Below are positions 54,310-63,703 of a DNA stretch of 64,000 nucleotides, piece after piece (position 1 is the stretch's first letter; every line of letters starts with the position of its first letter). The translations under genes were made by a program, and so were the position numbers. The notes under the pieces were generated by a model, which did no database searches, had not been told where the DNA came from, and was given only the letters and a program-made list of their open reading frames with translations. Origin of the DNA: Erwinia persicina NBRC 102418. GTDB lineage: Bacteria > Pseudomonadota > Gammaproteobacteria > Enterobacterales > Enterobacteriaceae. The DNA is taken from positions 1 to 64,000 of the forward strand of contig NZ_BCTN01000016.1 in assembly GCF_001571305.1 (NCBI RefSeq), in the 5' to 3' direction.

Positions 54310-55269
54310 TCATGGCGCGCTGAAAATCAATATAGCAGAAGCCGATAACGGTCCTGTAGCGATTGCACTGCTCTCTACATCATTTTTGACCGGCACAAAA
54401 CTAATCATATCGCTGCCGCTACCATTGACGATGTGAGACCTGAAATTTTCACCGGGTTTAACAACGATGCCATTATGTATCAGAGCGATACCGATATTAC
54501 TGTTGCTTGTTTTGGTCAAATCGGATGAAAAAGATGCAGCATCGCTAACCAGACGTATCAGCACGTCCTGCGTTGCATTAGAGTTTGCACAGTTAAAGAC
54601 CAGGGGTTTATTTTCTTTATATAATGAACCCTGGGCTGATTTTGTCAGAAGATCCTGACGAATGTTGTTAAACTGGACATAAATTGATTGAGAATTATTA
54701 ATGGTGCATGTGTTGGTTAAAAGGTATATATCATTGCCAGCGATTAAACGCCAGCGATAGGGCCCACATTTTGGGCAGCCTTCTTGATCATTATATTGCT
54801 GGAAATAAAATTCCCCAATCACATCCCCTTTATGTATAGCAATATCTTTTGTTGGGTTTGGGTTCAGCTCCATTAATAATTGTATGTCCACGGCTTTAGT
54901 TTTAAGTTGCGTCAAAGACATAACCTCTATTTCTTGCAATAGTGGCAGGCTATAGCGTATTCCATTAATAACGACTAAAGCAGTGAAGTCGGGGAACAGC
55001 GTCTGATTTAAGATGCTACTCATCTTGTCAGTTTTTAATACGTCATTCCAGGATTCTACATCATTACGGCAGGAGATTTGCGTAAGGGAATATATCTGAT
55101 TAAGCCCGGAAGTGAGGGATGATTCAAGATTGACCCTAACATCAATAGGGACACTAGAACCTCCGGGGGGAATAACGCCATCAACCGATTCACATGTAAA
55201 TGCCAGCGCATTTCCTGACGCTATCAGAAAGATAATTGATTGTATTGTTATAAATATAATTCTCTTCAC
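54310..55269 (-). CDS. FimH-like fimbrial tip adhesin
   Basis: A 319-residue two-domain tip adhesin. The signal peptide ends ALA, and the mature protein starts with Phe1, as FimH does. The lectin domain (mature about 1-155) keeps Cys3, Cys44, Asn46 and Asp47 at the same positions as FimH, an Asp at 53 and Gln135/Asn137 near FimH Gln133/Asn135. The FimH Asp140 loop is replaced by GCPKCG. The pilin domain follows with its own Cys pair. GTG 55269 has AAGGA upstream. The 370 bases upstream are AT-rich. Sugar binding is likely, but mannose specificity is uncertain. Confidence 0.78.
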   Translation of the reverse strand: MKRIIFITIQSIIFLIASGNALAFTCESVDGVIPPGGSSVPIDVRVNLESSLTSGLNQIYSLTQISCRNDVESWNDVLKTDKMSSILNQTLFPDFTALVVINGIRYSLPLLQEIEVMSLTQLKTKAVDIQLLMELNPNPTKDIAIHKGDVIGEFYFQQYNDQEGCPKCGPYRWRLIAGNDIYLLTNTCTINNSQSIYVQFNNIRQDLLTKSAQGSLYKENKPLVFNCANSNATQDVLIRLVSDAASFSSDLTKTSNSNIGIALIHNGIVVKPGENFRSHIVNGSGSDMISFVPVKNDVESSAIATGPLSASAILIFSAP

Positions 55270-55639
55270 GGCAAAATCCTTTTGCTTAATTTTAAAGAGC
55301 TTATTTTAATATGCCGGTTACTGTAAAAGCCATCAATGTATTTTTCGTTGTAATTTTTAATCTCTTAATGATTTTTTTATTTTTCCATGAATTAATTTTT
55401 CATTATATCGTTGTTTTTACTGGGTTTTTAATTTTAATTTTTTCGTCTTTTTATCAATTTCATTCTGGGTCTGGTTATTCTTATTGTCCGTTTATTGTTC
55501 ATTTATCAGGTTTTTTCACTGGTTCAATAAAAATAATTAGCATTATTATTTTACTGTGGTTATAAGCAGGACTTATTTTTACTATCAGAGGATGTGTCAA
55601 GAAGGAGGCCATACGGCCCCCTGGCTACTCGATATCAGG
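55270..55639. other. AT-rich gap between the adhesin gene and yaaA
   Basis: This 370-base stretch is strongly AT-rich and lies upstream of the FimH-like adhesin gene on the minus strand, so it should contain its promoter. A hydrophobic 84-codon frame on the plus strand (55311-55565) has no ribosome-binding site and is probably compositional. No repeat or RNA gene was recognised. Confidence 0.4.
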
Positions 55640-56416
55640 TCAAGATATCTCCGGGCGTTTAAACACCAGCTCGTTCCCTTTGCTGGCTTCCGCATCAAAC
55701 ACATAACCGTCCACATCAAATTTCTTGAGTTGTGCAGGTTTGCTCAGGCGATGCTCAATGATATAGCGACTCATCAGGCCACGTGCTTTTTTTGCATAGA
55801 AGCTGATGACCTTAAACGTGCCGTTTTTCTCGTCTAAAAATACCGGTTTGACGATCTCGCCCTTAAGCAGTTTAGGTTTAACCGCTTTGAAATACTCATC
55901 GGACGCGAGATTGATCAGCACGTCATCGCCCTGGTCTGCCAGCGCATCATTCAGCGCGAGAGTCAGTTTTTCACCCCAGAAGCTGTAGAGATCTTTGCCT
56001 GCCGGATTGGCCAGTTTAATGCCCATTTCCAGGCGATAGGCCTGCATCAGATCCAGCGGGCGCAGCAGTCCGTACAGCCCTGACAGCATGCGCAGATGCT
56101 GCTGGGCGAAATCGAACTCTTTTTCACTGAAGGTTTCGGCCTGCAGGCCGGTATATACATCCCCTTTAAACGCGAGGATCGCCTGACGGGCATTGTCGGG
56201 GGTGAAATCCGGCTGCCAGTCGTTAAAGCGCTGGGCGTTCAGCACGGCCAGTTTGTCGCTGATATGCATCAGTGAGCCGATATCGGCCGGTGAGAGCTTA
56301 CGCGCCAGGGCAATCAGCTTCTGTGACTCTTCCAGCAGGGCCGGCTGAGTGTAGCGTTGCGTCGCCAGCGGGCTTTCAAAGTCCAGCGTTTTGGCCGGGG
56401 AAATTACCATTAACAT
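55640..56416 (-). CDS. yaaA: Peroxide stress protein YaaA
   Basis: YaaA is induced by OxyR and lowers free iron during peroxide stress. The 258-residue product matches the E. coli length from ATG 56416, where AAGGAC lies eight bases upstream; the frame to 56431 gives five extra residues without support. Conserved blocks are [38 protein letters not shown] and [17 protein letters not shown]. In E. coli yaaA is next to yaaX and yaaJ. Here it is flanked by fimbrial genes and talB. Confidence 0.95.
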   Translation of the reverse strand: MLMVISPAKTLDFESPLATQRYTQPALLEESQKLIALARKLSPADIGSLMHISDKLAVLNAQRFNDWQPDFTPDNARQAILAFKGDVYTGLQAETFSEKEFDFAQQHLRMLSGLYGLLRPLDLMQAYRLEMGIKLANPAGKDLYSFWGEKLTLALNDALADQGDDVLINLASDEYFKAVKPKLLKGEIVKPVFLDEKNGTFKVISFYAKKARGLMSRYIIEHRLSKPAQLKKFDVDGYVFDAEASKGNELVFKRPEIS

Positions 56417-56675
56417 GAACGCGTCCTTCATTGCAGAGGGGGCAGAAAAGTATCAGTGCCTACTGTAACAAAAAAGTGGCCACGGGTGGCTAATCGCTGC
56501 CATTGGTCACTGACGAAAACCCCGAAATCGCCGGGAGAATGGGGCTTTTGTGCGCTGGTTTTAACCCGATGAGGCACGATAGTCTCCGCCTCTTGCATGG
56601 TGGGGTACGCGTGCTATCATCCGGGGCAGACATTTTCAACACCCTGACAAATCAACTTTGATGAGAATGACAACT

Positions 56676-57629
56676 ATGACGGACAAATTATCTTCCCTGC
56701 GTCAACTCACTACCGTTGTTGCTGATACTGGCGACATCGCAGCGATGAAACTCTACAAACCACAAGATGCCACCACCAACCCTTCTCTGATCCTTAGCGC
56801 CGCACAGATCCCCGAATACCGTAAGCTGATTGATGAAGCCGTGGTATGGGCGCGCAAGCAGAGCAGCAATAAAGAAGAGCAGGTCGCTTACGCTGCCGAC
56901 AAGCTGGCCGTGAACATTGGTCTGGAAATTCTGCAACTGGTGCCTGGCCGTATTTCTACCGAAGTCGATGCACGCCTGTCTTACGATACTGAAGGCAGCA
57001 TTGCTAAAGCCCGCAGCCTGATCAAACTGTATAACGATGCCGGCATCAGCAACGACCGCATCCTGATCAAGCTGGCTTCTACCTGGCAGGGTATTCGCGC
57101 GGCGGAACAGCTGGAAAAAGAAGGCATCAACTGTAACCTGACGCTGCTGTTCTCCTTTGCCCAGGCGCGTGCCTGTGCGGAAGCCGGCGTATTCCTGATC
57201 TCTCCGTTTGTTGGCCGTATCCTCGACTGGTATAAAGCCAATACCGATAAGAAAGAGTACGCACCGAACGAAGATCCAGGCGTGGTGTCCGTCACTGAAA
57301 TCTATGAATACTACAAGCAGCACGGTTACGAAACCGTGGTGATGGGCGCCAGCTTCCGTAACGTTGGTGAAATCATCGAGCTGGCGGGCTGCGACCGTCT
57401 GACCATTTCCCCGGGCCTGCTGAAAGAACTGGCAGAAACCGAAGGTAGCGTTGAGCGCAAACTGTCCTACAGCGGTGAAGTGAAAGCGCGTCCGGCGAAA
57501 ATGACCGAGTCTGAGTTCCTGTGGCAGCACAACCAGGATCCGATGGCCGTACAGAAACTGGCTGAAGGCATCCGTAACTTTGCCATTGACCAGGGCAAAC
57601 TGGATAAGATGATTGCCGACCTGCTGTAA
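56676..57629 (+). CDS. talB: Transaldolase B
   Basis: TalB transfers a dihydroxyacetone unit in the pentose phosphate pathway. The 317-residue product equals E. coli TalB. The Schiff-base Lys is in [13 protein letters not shown], and the Glu/Asp active-site strand [12 protein letters not shown] (here [13 protein letters not shown]) is near the N-terminus. ATG 56676 starts [17 protein letters not shown]; the six-codon upstream extension is not conserved. A 9-bp hairpin follows. The gene has its own 244-base upstream region. Confidence 0.97.
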   Translation: MTDKLSSLRQLTTVVADTGDIAAMKLYKPQDATTNPSLILSAAQIPEYRKLIDEAVVWARKQSSNKEEQVAYAADKLAVNIGLEILQLVPGRISTEVDARLSYDTEGSIAKARSLIKLYNDAGISNDRILIKLASTWQGIRAAEQLEKEGINCNLTLLFSFAQARACAEAGVFLISPFVGRILDWYKANTDKKEYAPNEDPGVVSVTEIYEYYKQHGYETVVMGASFRNVGEIIELAGCDRLTISPGLLKELAETEGSVERKLSYSGEVKARPAKMTESEFLWQHNQDPMAVQKLAEGIRNFAIDQGKLDKMIADLL

Positions 57630-57640
57630 TTGTCTGTCAC

Positions 57641-57662
57641 CGGTGGCCCGCCCGGGCCACCG
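57641..57662 (+). terminator. Hairpin after talB
   Basis: CGGTGGCCC (57641-57649) and GGGCCACCG (57654-57662) form a perfect 9-bp stem with a GCCC loop and a following TTCTCTC. It lies between convergent talB and the adhesin gene. Confidence 0.75.
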
Positions 57663-57693
57663 TTCTCTCATTGCCCTTCCTGTTCTGCCTGCT

Positions 57694-58788
57694 TCAGTCA
57701 TAGACAAAATTGACCACGGCCGTTGTTCTGACCGGTCCGCTGGACAGTGCTTTCGCATCATAAACGTGATACCAGGCAGTTAATGGAATCGACAGTTTTG
57801 GTGCTAAGGGTTGACTGGCAGAAAAAGAAAATAACGCTGTCGCATCACCCTGATCGGTGGCGGACGGGCTGAATATGATGGGGGTATTATTTTTATATAC
57901 ACGGATACCTACCCCTCCTGCACTCCCTCCGTCGGGGGAAATCAGCGTGGTGTTATCCGTTGTCGACACATTATTGCTACTGAGATAGGCCAGCACGCTG
58001 CGGCTGGTGACACCGTTTTGCAGATCGGTACAGGTAAAGTTCAGTTCAAATGCTTTCCCGTAAAGGTTTCCGTTAGCCAGCATTGGCAGACTGATATTAT
58101 TTAGCCTGACGATTTTATTGTCATCATCAAAGCTGCAGGTGGTAACGCGCTTGATAAATTTTATCTGCATAGGCTTGTAGTAAATATCATAATCATGCTT
58201 TGGCCAGCTCCAGTGAAAAATGAAATAGGCGAAGTCACCCACCAGTCTGGCAATGTTTTGAATAATCGTCAGGCCAGTACTGTCCTGTGCTAACACAACA
58301 GGGTTAATGAAGGCCGTGTCGCCATTCACCGTCATCACATTTTGTGTAGGGGTGGTTTTAAGCAGTTTCAGATTAACCGTAAAGCTGGCATCGATGGTTG
58401 TCGCATTGTTGGTACCCACTTTGGGATGGGTCTCCTCCGGGGCGAGATCGGTAACCGACACGCTGACATACGCGTTTCCCGGAAACTTCAGATACAGTGT
58501 ATTTTTGGCATACGGACTGGAATTATCTACGCTGTTCTTCCCCCCAATAATTCCCCAGGCAGGACTACTACATTTGAAGGTTCCCGGATAATCTGTTCGC
58601 CCGGATACCGATGCATAGCCTGTCAGGTTCAATGATGTAGTGGCATCGTAATAGAGCGTTGGCGCGTCAAACGCGGAGTTCTGTAAACAGTTCGCCCTTG
58701 CCGGGGAGGGGAGAAAAAACAGGAAAATAAAGGCGATTAGCACGCTTCCTGGCGGATTGAGAAAGGGGGGATGGATAGGCCGTTTCAT
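57694..58788 (-). CDS. Fimbrial adhesin-like subunit (second adhesin)
   Basis: This 364-residue exported protein has a signal peptide (VLIAFIFLFFLPSPARA-NC). The N-terminal domain of about 200 residues is unlike FimH, and the C-terminal pilin domain has a cysteine pair (TTCSFD and NFTCTD) and a terminal strand ending VVNFVYD. It lies immediately downstream of the usher gene, the usual place for a tip adhesin. ATG 58788 has AGGGAAG upstream; the frame upstream to 58926 is rejected. The receptor is unknown. Confidence 0.75.
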   Translation of the reverse strand: MKRPIHPPFLNPPGSVLIAFIFLFFLPSPARANCLQNSAFDAPTLYYDATTSLNLTGYASVSGRTDYPGTFKCSSPAWGIIGGKNSVDNSSPYAKNTLYLKFPGNAYVSVSVTDLAPEETHPKVGTNNATTIDASFTVNLKLLKTTPTQNVMTVNGDTAFINPVVLAQDSTGLTIIQNIARLVGDFAYFIFHWSWPKHDYDIYYKPMQIKFIKRVTTCSFDDDNKIVRLNNISLPMLANGNLYGKAFELNFTCTDLQNGVTSRSVLAYLSSNNVSTTDNTTLISPDGGSAGGVGIRVYKNNTPIIFSPSATDQGDATALFSFSASQPLAPKLSIPLTAWYHVYDAKALSSGPVRTTAVVNFVYD

Positions 58789-58804
58789 ATTAACGCTTCC
58801 CTGT

Positions 58805-61252
58805 TTACTGGCAGTGATTGACATCGTTTGACAGACTGGTTTTCGGATGGGTAATGGTACAAATGCGTGCATCTTCACTGGAGAAATGAACGATGACCTT
58901 ATCCGGCAGCTGCTCGCTATGCACAAAGATCACGCTGCCCTGCCCGACATAGCCCAGCTCATTACCCTGACTGTTTGTGACCATAGCGCCAAACGGTAAC
59001 GGCGCGTTTGCCTGATCAACTGCATAAAAAATAAAACTCTTCCGCTGGTCGGTTTCAAATTTCACATAGCTGATTGAACCGGCATACGGGACGACATCTT
59101 TACGGTTGCCCAGCAGCTGTACATTGTCGTCAAGGTTAGTCGTATCCAGTGTCATCGCATTTTTGCGGTAAGGCGACATATAAGGCACCAGGGCTTTCCC
59201 GCTACTATTGGTGACAATAGTTGCATCACTATTGACCGCGGCGTTGACCACGCCAGGAGCATCAATAATGGCAAAGGTGCTGCCAACCTGATTGGCAAAC
59301 AGTACGCCACCCTGATAGGCCACCAGGCTTCCTGTCAGGCCCACCCCTTCCTGATTAAAGGACGAAGATTCACTCCATGAGGCGTTCATGGTCGTGGCCG
59401 TAGCGCGATAACCGACATTGGCATTGGTGGTGGTCTTGCCACCCTGGCTGTTCGCCATATCAATGTTGTAATTCCACTGATTAGCTTTACCGGCACTGCC
59501 GCTTAACCCGACATCACTGTTGTCATAGTGGTTTTGCGTGAAGGATGAGTTGGTCGACAAATACATGGGTGAGTCGAAGACGGTGAAGGGGATGGATAAG
59601 CCCACGTAGTAACGCATCTCTTCATGGTTATTGTTATCCCGGGTACGGCTGACGGAAGTATTAAAGGCCACATTACACAGCGTATTTGAATAACCTACCT
59701 GGTACTCTTTGCTGCTCTGCTTTCCTCCCCAGTAGTTTCTTATTGTACCGGATAGGAACAGTGATCCCGCTGCCCCTCCCAGGTTTTGATTCACGTTAAA
59801 GTTAAAGCTGTTTTTTTGGTTAAGCGTGACGTTGTTGTTTTGACTGGTGCCGTCACTTTCTCTCTGCACCGAATCCTCCATCGTCAGGAAGCCACTGGTT
59901 GAATAGCGGTAGGCGGCCAGCGCAAAGTTGGTCCCCGTATCGGTGATGAACTTGCTGTAGGCGAGACGGAAACTCTGCCCGCTGCTGCTCTCTACCTGGC
60001 GGTATGACGTCTGTCGTGCCTGCGTGATGTCAAAGGACAGGGCTCCCAGGGGCAGGTTAAGTCCTGTACCGAGCAAAATTGAACTGTAATGGCTACTCCA
60101 GATCCCGCCAGCATAGGCGGTAAACAGGTTCGACATCCCCCTTCGCCAGGTACCCTGAATGAAATCAGGATGGACAGTGACGCCTGGGATCTGCACTTTA
60201 CCCATCGCCAGGTTATAGACGTTAACGCCGGGTTTCAACATACCGGGAACCGACGAGTAGGGAACGGTAAACCGCTGAATGTGGCCGTCGGCCTCGTCGA
60301 CTTCAACGTTCAGGTCGCCCCCTGATCCCGTGGGCAAAATGTCGTTAATCGCGAAGGGGCCTGGCGAGACATTTTGCTGATAGATCACCACGCCATTCTG
60401 AATGATTTTCACCAGCGCATTGGTTTGTGCCACCCCATGAACGATGGGCGCAAACCCCTGCATGGAGTCAGGAAACATGCGGGTATCTGTCCCCATGCTG
60501 ATACCGCGAAAACGGTAGGAATCAAAGAGATCTGACGTGGTGTAGCTGTCACCAACACGTAGCTGAGAATTTATATTGCTGATGTTTCGCTGTACATAAC
60601 GGGTATTGTTTTGCCATTTTGATATTCCCGTTCGGGAGTAATTATATGAACTGTTGTCACGAAGTTGCCAGTTAAACAGATTTAATCCACTGTTTAATGA
60701 GATATAACCATTATCCTCATGTTGGTGATTGTTAGAAGTAGAGTGATAATAGTTTGCCTGATAGGAGAGTGTCAGGCCGGGTATACCCTGGCTCCAAAAC
60801 TTAGGGTCAATATAACCCTGCCACTTTGTGTCCATCTCCTGCTGCGGCACACTTAAATCCAGTCTCAGCTGACCGCTGTCGAAGCTGCTCTTGATTCCTT
60901 TATCAAGGGAGTAGACATTAAGGAATTCACTTTTTCCATTCTTGGGATCTTCAAGGACTTTTCTTAATCCCATTCGTGTAAATTCTTGTGATTTTATTCG
61001 GATGTCGGTCGTGCTGCTAACGATATTCGCATTATATTTCCCTTTCCAGTCACCATTAATATAAACATCGATATCATAATTACCGGCAGCCAGATCGCTG
61101 TTTTGATAGAAGCGAGATAAATCGGCATGGCTGGATTTTCCCACCAGGAAGTCAGTATTAAATGTGACGGCATAAGTGGTCTGCTGTTTCAGGAGTAAAG
61201 AGAATATTAACGCCAGATGCAGTGTTATGCGATTTATTTTAAAATTAGGCAT
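58805..61252 (-). CDS. Fimbrial outer-membrane usher
   Basis: The usher is the outer-membrane pore that recruits chaperone-subunit complexes and builds the pilus. The 815-residue product has a signal sequence, the N-terminal targeting domain starting VTFNTDFLVGKSSHADLSRF, a plug and beta-barrel (SYQANYYHSTSNN, YRFRGISMGTDTRMFP), and a C-terminal domain with Cys pair DARICTI...NHC. It is similar to FimD/PapC in layout and a little shorter. Translation starts two bases after the chaperone stop of the repaired frame. Confidence 0.92.
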   Translation of the reverse strand: MPNFKINRITLHLALIFSLLLKQQTTYAVTFNTDFLVGKSSHADLSRFYQNSDLAAGNYDIDVYINGDWKGKYNANIVSSTTDIRIKSQEFTRMGLRKVLEDPKNGKSEFLNVYSLDKGIKSSFDSGQLRLDLSVPQQEMDTKWQGYIDPKFWSQGIPGLTLSYQANYYHSTSNNHQHEDNGYISLNSGLNLFNWQLRDNSSYNYSRTGISKWQNNTRYVQRNISNINSQLRVGDSYTTSDLFDSYRFRGISMGTDTRMFPDSMQGFAPIVHGVAQTNALVKIIQNGVVIYQQNVSPGPFAINDILPTGSGGDLNVEVDEADGHIQRFTVPYSSVPGMLKPGVNVYNLAMGKVQIPGVTVHPDFIQGTWRRGMSNLFTAYAGGIWSSHYSSILLGTGLNLPLGALSFDITQARQTSYRQVESSSGQSFRLAYSKFITDTGTNFALAAYRYSTSGFLTMEDSVQRESDGTSQNNNVTLNQKNSFNFNVNQNLGGAAGSLFLSGTIRNYWGGKQSSKEYQVGYSNTLCNVAFNTSVSRTRDNNNHEEMRYYVGLSIPFTVFDSPMYLSTNSSFTQNHYDNSDVGLSGSAGKANQWNYNIDMANSQGGKTTTNANVGYRATATTMNASWSESSSFNQEGVGLTGSLVAYQGGVLFANQVGSTFAIIDAPGVVNAAVNSDATIVTNSSGKALVPYMSPYRKNAMTLDTTNLDDNVQLLGNRKDVVPYAGSISYVKFETDQRKSFIFYAVDQANAPLPFGAMVTNSQGNELGYVGQGSVIFVHSEQLPDKVIVHFSSEDARICTITHPKTSLSNDVNHCQ

Positions 61253-61254
61253 CG

Positions 61255-61943
61255 TTACTGGATTTTTTTCTGCAATTCAACACTGGCACCATAATCATTG
61301 ATATAGACAAGAGTAACAGGTGTTCCGCTGATGATTGTCTTGCTGGTTTTCAATGACTGTTGAGAAAAGGGGGTAACCATCAGACCACTTTTCAAAATAT
61401 TCACTGTCTTATTAAGCGATATACCCGAAGCGTTAAAAAATAAGGCGTCGCGTTATGCAATATAATGCTGTCATTCTGCTGTGTGAGCGTGACGTTATCG
61501 ATCATTTTTTTTGGCGATATTTTTAACCCGGCCGGACGGAAAAAGAGTTTAATACGGGATCGAATCGCCAGTTGCATCACGCTTTTTCCCTTAAGGTTTT
61601 CGGGTACAGGAGGGATATCCAGCACATTAAGATAGAAAACAGATTCACGATCGGTAGGTAGCGTGCTACCCATATAGCGTATCTTAAGTTGCTGCCCACT
61701 GTGTGCAGCGACTTTTGCCACAGGCGGCATCAACAGAAACGGTACTCTCGCTGTTTCCGGGGTTGAGTCAGGGTCACCATCATCAATCCACGCCTGAACC
61801 AGTGACGGATCAGAACCATTATTGAGCAATTGAACAGAGACTTCTTTGCTGTCGGAAGGATAAATCTCACGCGTCGCGCTGATAATCACATTGGCGTGGC
61901 ATAAAAAAGGGAACAAAAAAAGTAACAGTAAAATACGTCTCAT
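61255..61943 (-). pseudogene. Periplasmic fimbrial chaperone, frameshifted
   Basis: A PapD/FimC-type chaperone. The N-terminal Ig domain is complete (MRRILLLLFLF signal, ISATREIYPSDSKEV, VPFLLMPPVAKV, SRIKLFFRPAGL). The reading frame breaks at an A6 run (61435-61440) after HNATPYFL, and stops at TGA 61401. One extra T on the coding strand restores N-A-S-G-I-S-L-N-K-T-V-N and continues about 55 residues to a TAA at 61255, two bases before the usher. Either a real null or phase-variable gene, or a sequencing error. ATG 61943 is chosen; a TTG at 61958 lies upstream. Confidence 0.85.
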
Positions 61944-61976
61944 AGAACAATCACTCAATAATCTTTTTATTAAAAA

Positions 61977-62576
61977 TTACAGGTAGGTGATGTTATAGGT
62001 CACCATCGTTCTGACCACACCAGCTTCGGCCGGTTGTGTACCCACTTTATAATATTTAGCATAGAAGTTAATGGTGTCCGGGGTTGCTGATGTCCCGGCC
62101 AGTTTGGTATCCAGCATCTGGTTAAGAATAATGGGCCGTGTTTCGGTATTCTGTAAAACAATAGCGATACCGACATTGCGTGGATTACCCTCAGGGTCAG
62201 TCTCCTGGTTGATCAGGTATTTCCCGTCATTGGAAATGGTATTCGGAGAGGAGAACTGCATCTGGAGGCCAGGGGTGGCTGTCGGTGTACCTACGTCAGC
62301 CACTTTACCAATTTTAGCCGATGAGCAATTGGAAAAATCCAGCGAGAAGGCCTTTTTACCTACGTCAATTAAACCTTCCGCCGTTCCTGCCTGTTCGGCA
62401 CTGATCGGATTCAGCGCGACGGAAAGATTGGCCGAGCTATTGCCATTAATAGTACAGGTTGCATCCGTTACCGCACCTGAGAAATTAATGGTTCCCCCTG
62501 AAACATTGGTTGTTGCGTGACTCATCGAGCTGAATAACGCTACGGGTAATATCGTACTCAAAATGATCTTTTTCAT
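61977..62576 (-). CDS. Major fimbrial subunit (FimA-like)
   Basis: This 199-residue pilin has a signal peptide (ILSTILPVALFSSMSHA-TT). The mature N-terminus is GGTINFSGAVTDATCTI, the classic donor-strand and first-cysteine region, with the second Cys in DFSNCSSAK and a C-terminal T-Y-N-I-T-Y-L. It is the first gene of the pilin-chaperone-usher-adhesin operon. The gap to the chaperone is 33 bases. Confidence 0.93.
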   Translation of the reverse strand: MKKIILSTILPVALFSSMSHATTNVSGGTINFSGAVTDATCTINGNSSANLSVALNPISAEQAGTAEGLIDVGKKAFSLDFSNCSSAKIGKVADVGTPTATPGLQMQFSSPNTISNDGKYLINQETDPEGNPRNVGIAIVLQNTETRPIILNQMLDTKLAGTSATPDTINFYAKYYKVGTQPAEAGVVRTMVTYNITYL

Positions 62577-62990
62577 TTTTACCTCTGTTTCTTAAATGAC
62601 ATGATGATTTTTTACAGGGTTTCCCGCCTCGATTTCTGGGTCGAGGTTGAGGATGTATTAAGTTTTACGTTTTCACCGGTCAGTTATTTAATAATGGCAC
62701 ATCCTTGTATCTGATAGAGTGGCGCGGATTTTAGTGCTTTTTACTATTCTTATAGGGGCAAAAAAAGCGATAACTCGCAGGGCTGAATTTTTTGAATTAG
62801 AAAAACACAGGCGATCTTTTTTTAATTGTGTGCATGTTGAGTTTTCCTTTTCTTTTTATTTCCGATGCCTTTTTTTGCAAAATCGCTGCCTGCTACTTTG
62901 CCAGGTTTCCCTACTTCAGTGTATTCTTGTGAAGACACTCTTACCCCCACCGGCTGTATTGTTATGCCGGGTATGAATGGCGATAACTAA
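62577..62990. promoter_or_regulatory. AT-rich region between the pilin gene and mogA
   Basis: This 414-base stretch contains the divergent promoters of the fimbrial operon (minus strand) and mogA (plus strand). It is AT-rich, with a small CCTCGA/TCGAGG palindrome near 62631. No fim-type invertible element arms were seen. The short open frame at 62719-62976 is not supported. Confidence 0.5.
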
Positions 62991-63578
62991 ATGAATACAT
63001 TACGTATAGGCTTGATTTCTGTCTCCGATCGGGCTGCCAATGGTCTTTACCAGGACCAGGGGCTGCCTGCTCTGGAGAGCTGGCTATCCCGGGCGCTGAC
63101 TTCGCCCTTCGGGATCGAAAAACGGCTGGTCCCTGATGAGCAGCCGATGATTGAGCAGGCGATTTGTGAGCTGGTCGATGAACTGTTCTGTCACCTTGTC
63201 CTCACCACGGGCGGAACGGGCCCGGCGCGGCGGGATGTGACCCCCGATGCCACTCTGGCGATTGCCGATCGTGAGATGCCTGGCTTTGGTGAACAGATGC
63301 GTCAGATCAGCCTGAACTTTGTGCCGACGGCGATTTTATCGCGCCAGATGGCGGTGATCCGTAAGCAGTCCCTGGTGATCAATCTGCCCGGTCAGCCGAA
63401 GTCGATTCAGGAAACGCTGGAGGGCCTGAAGGACAGTGAAGGCCTCACGCAGGTACCGGGGATTTTCGCCAGTGTCCCTTACTGCATTCAACTGCTGGAA
63501 GGGCCGTATATCGAGACTGATCCGCAGGTGGTAGCAGCATTTCGCCCCAAAAGCGCCCATCGCGAAACAAACAGCTAA
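62991..63578 (+). CDS. mogA: Molybdopterin adenylyltransferase
   Basis: MogA adenylates molybdopterin before molybdenum insertion. The 195-residue product equals the E. coli length, beginning MNTLRIGLISVSDRA, with the signature VLTTGGTGPARRDVTPDAT (GTGP loop) and a PGF/Asp region. It is transcribed alone here. In E. coli talB-mog are adjacent; the fimbrial genes now separate them. Confidence 0.96.
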   Translation: MNTLRIGLISVSDRAANGLYQDQGLPALESWLSRALTSPFGIEKRLVPDEQPMIEQAICELVDELFCHLVLTTGGTGPARRDVTPDATLAIADREMPGFGEQMRQISLNFVPTAILSRQMAVIRKQSLVINLPGQPKSIQETLEGLKDSEGLTQVPGIFASVPYCIQLLEGPYIETDPQVVAAFRPKSAHRETNS

Positions 63579-63703
63579 AAAATGATTTTTTCACGCATAT
63601 GATCCAGCGCACGCTGCTGTTGCGGATAATTGACGGTATAGTCATTCCTGCTTTACATATTCTGATTATACGTTTTTTCTCTGGCTCTGGACTTTCGTAA
63701 AAA

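Noticed and set aside
55311..55565. Hydrophobic 84-codon open frame in the AT-rich gap before yaaA
   Set aside because: There is no ribosome-binding site, the composition is that of AT-rich noncoding DNA read as Phe/Ile/Leu, and no family resemblance was seen.
62719..62976. Open frame of 85 codons upstream of mogA
   Set aside because: No ribosome-binding site, unusual composition and no recognisable domain in a divergent promoter region.
62577..62990. Invertible fim switch upstream of the pilin gene
   Set aside because: No pair of matching inverted arms of the fim type and no recombinase gene were found in the window.
53765..62990. Mobile element or phage origin of the fimbrial insertions
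   Set aside because: No transposase, integrase, tRNA target or flanking direct repeat was recognised, so transfer is suspected only from composition and synteny.
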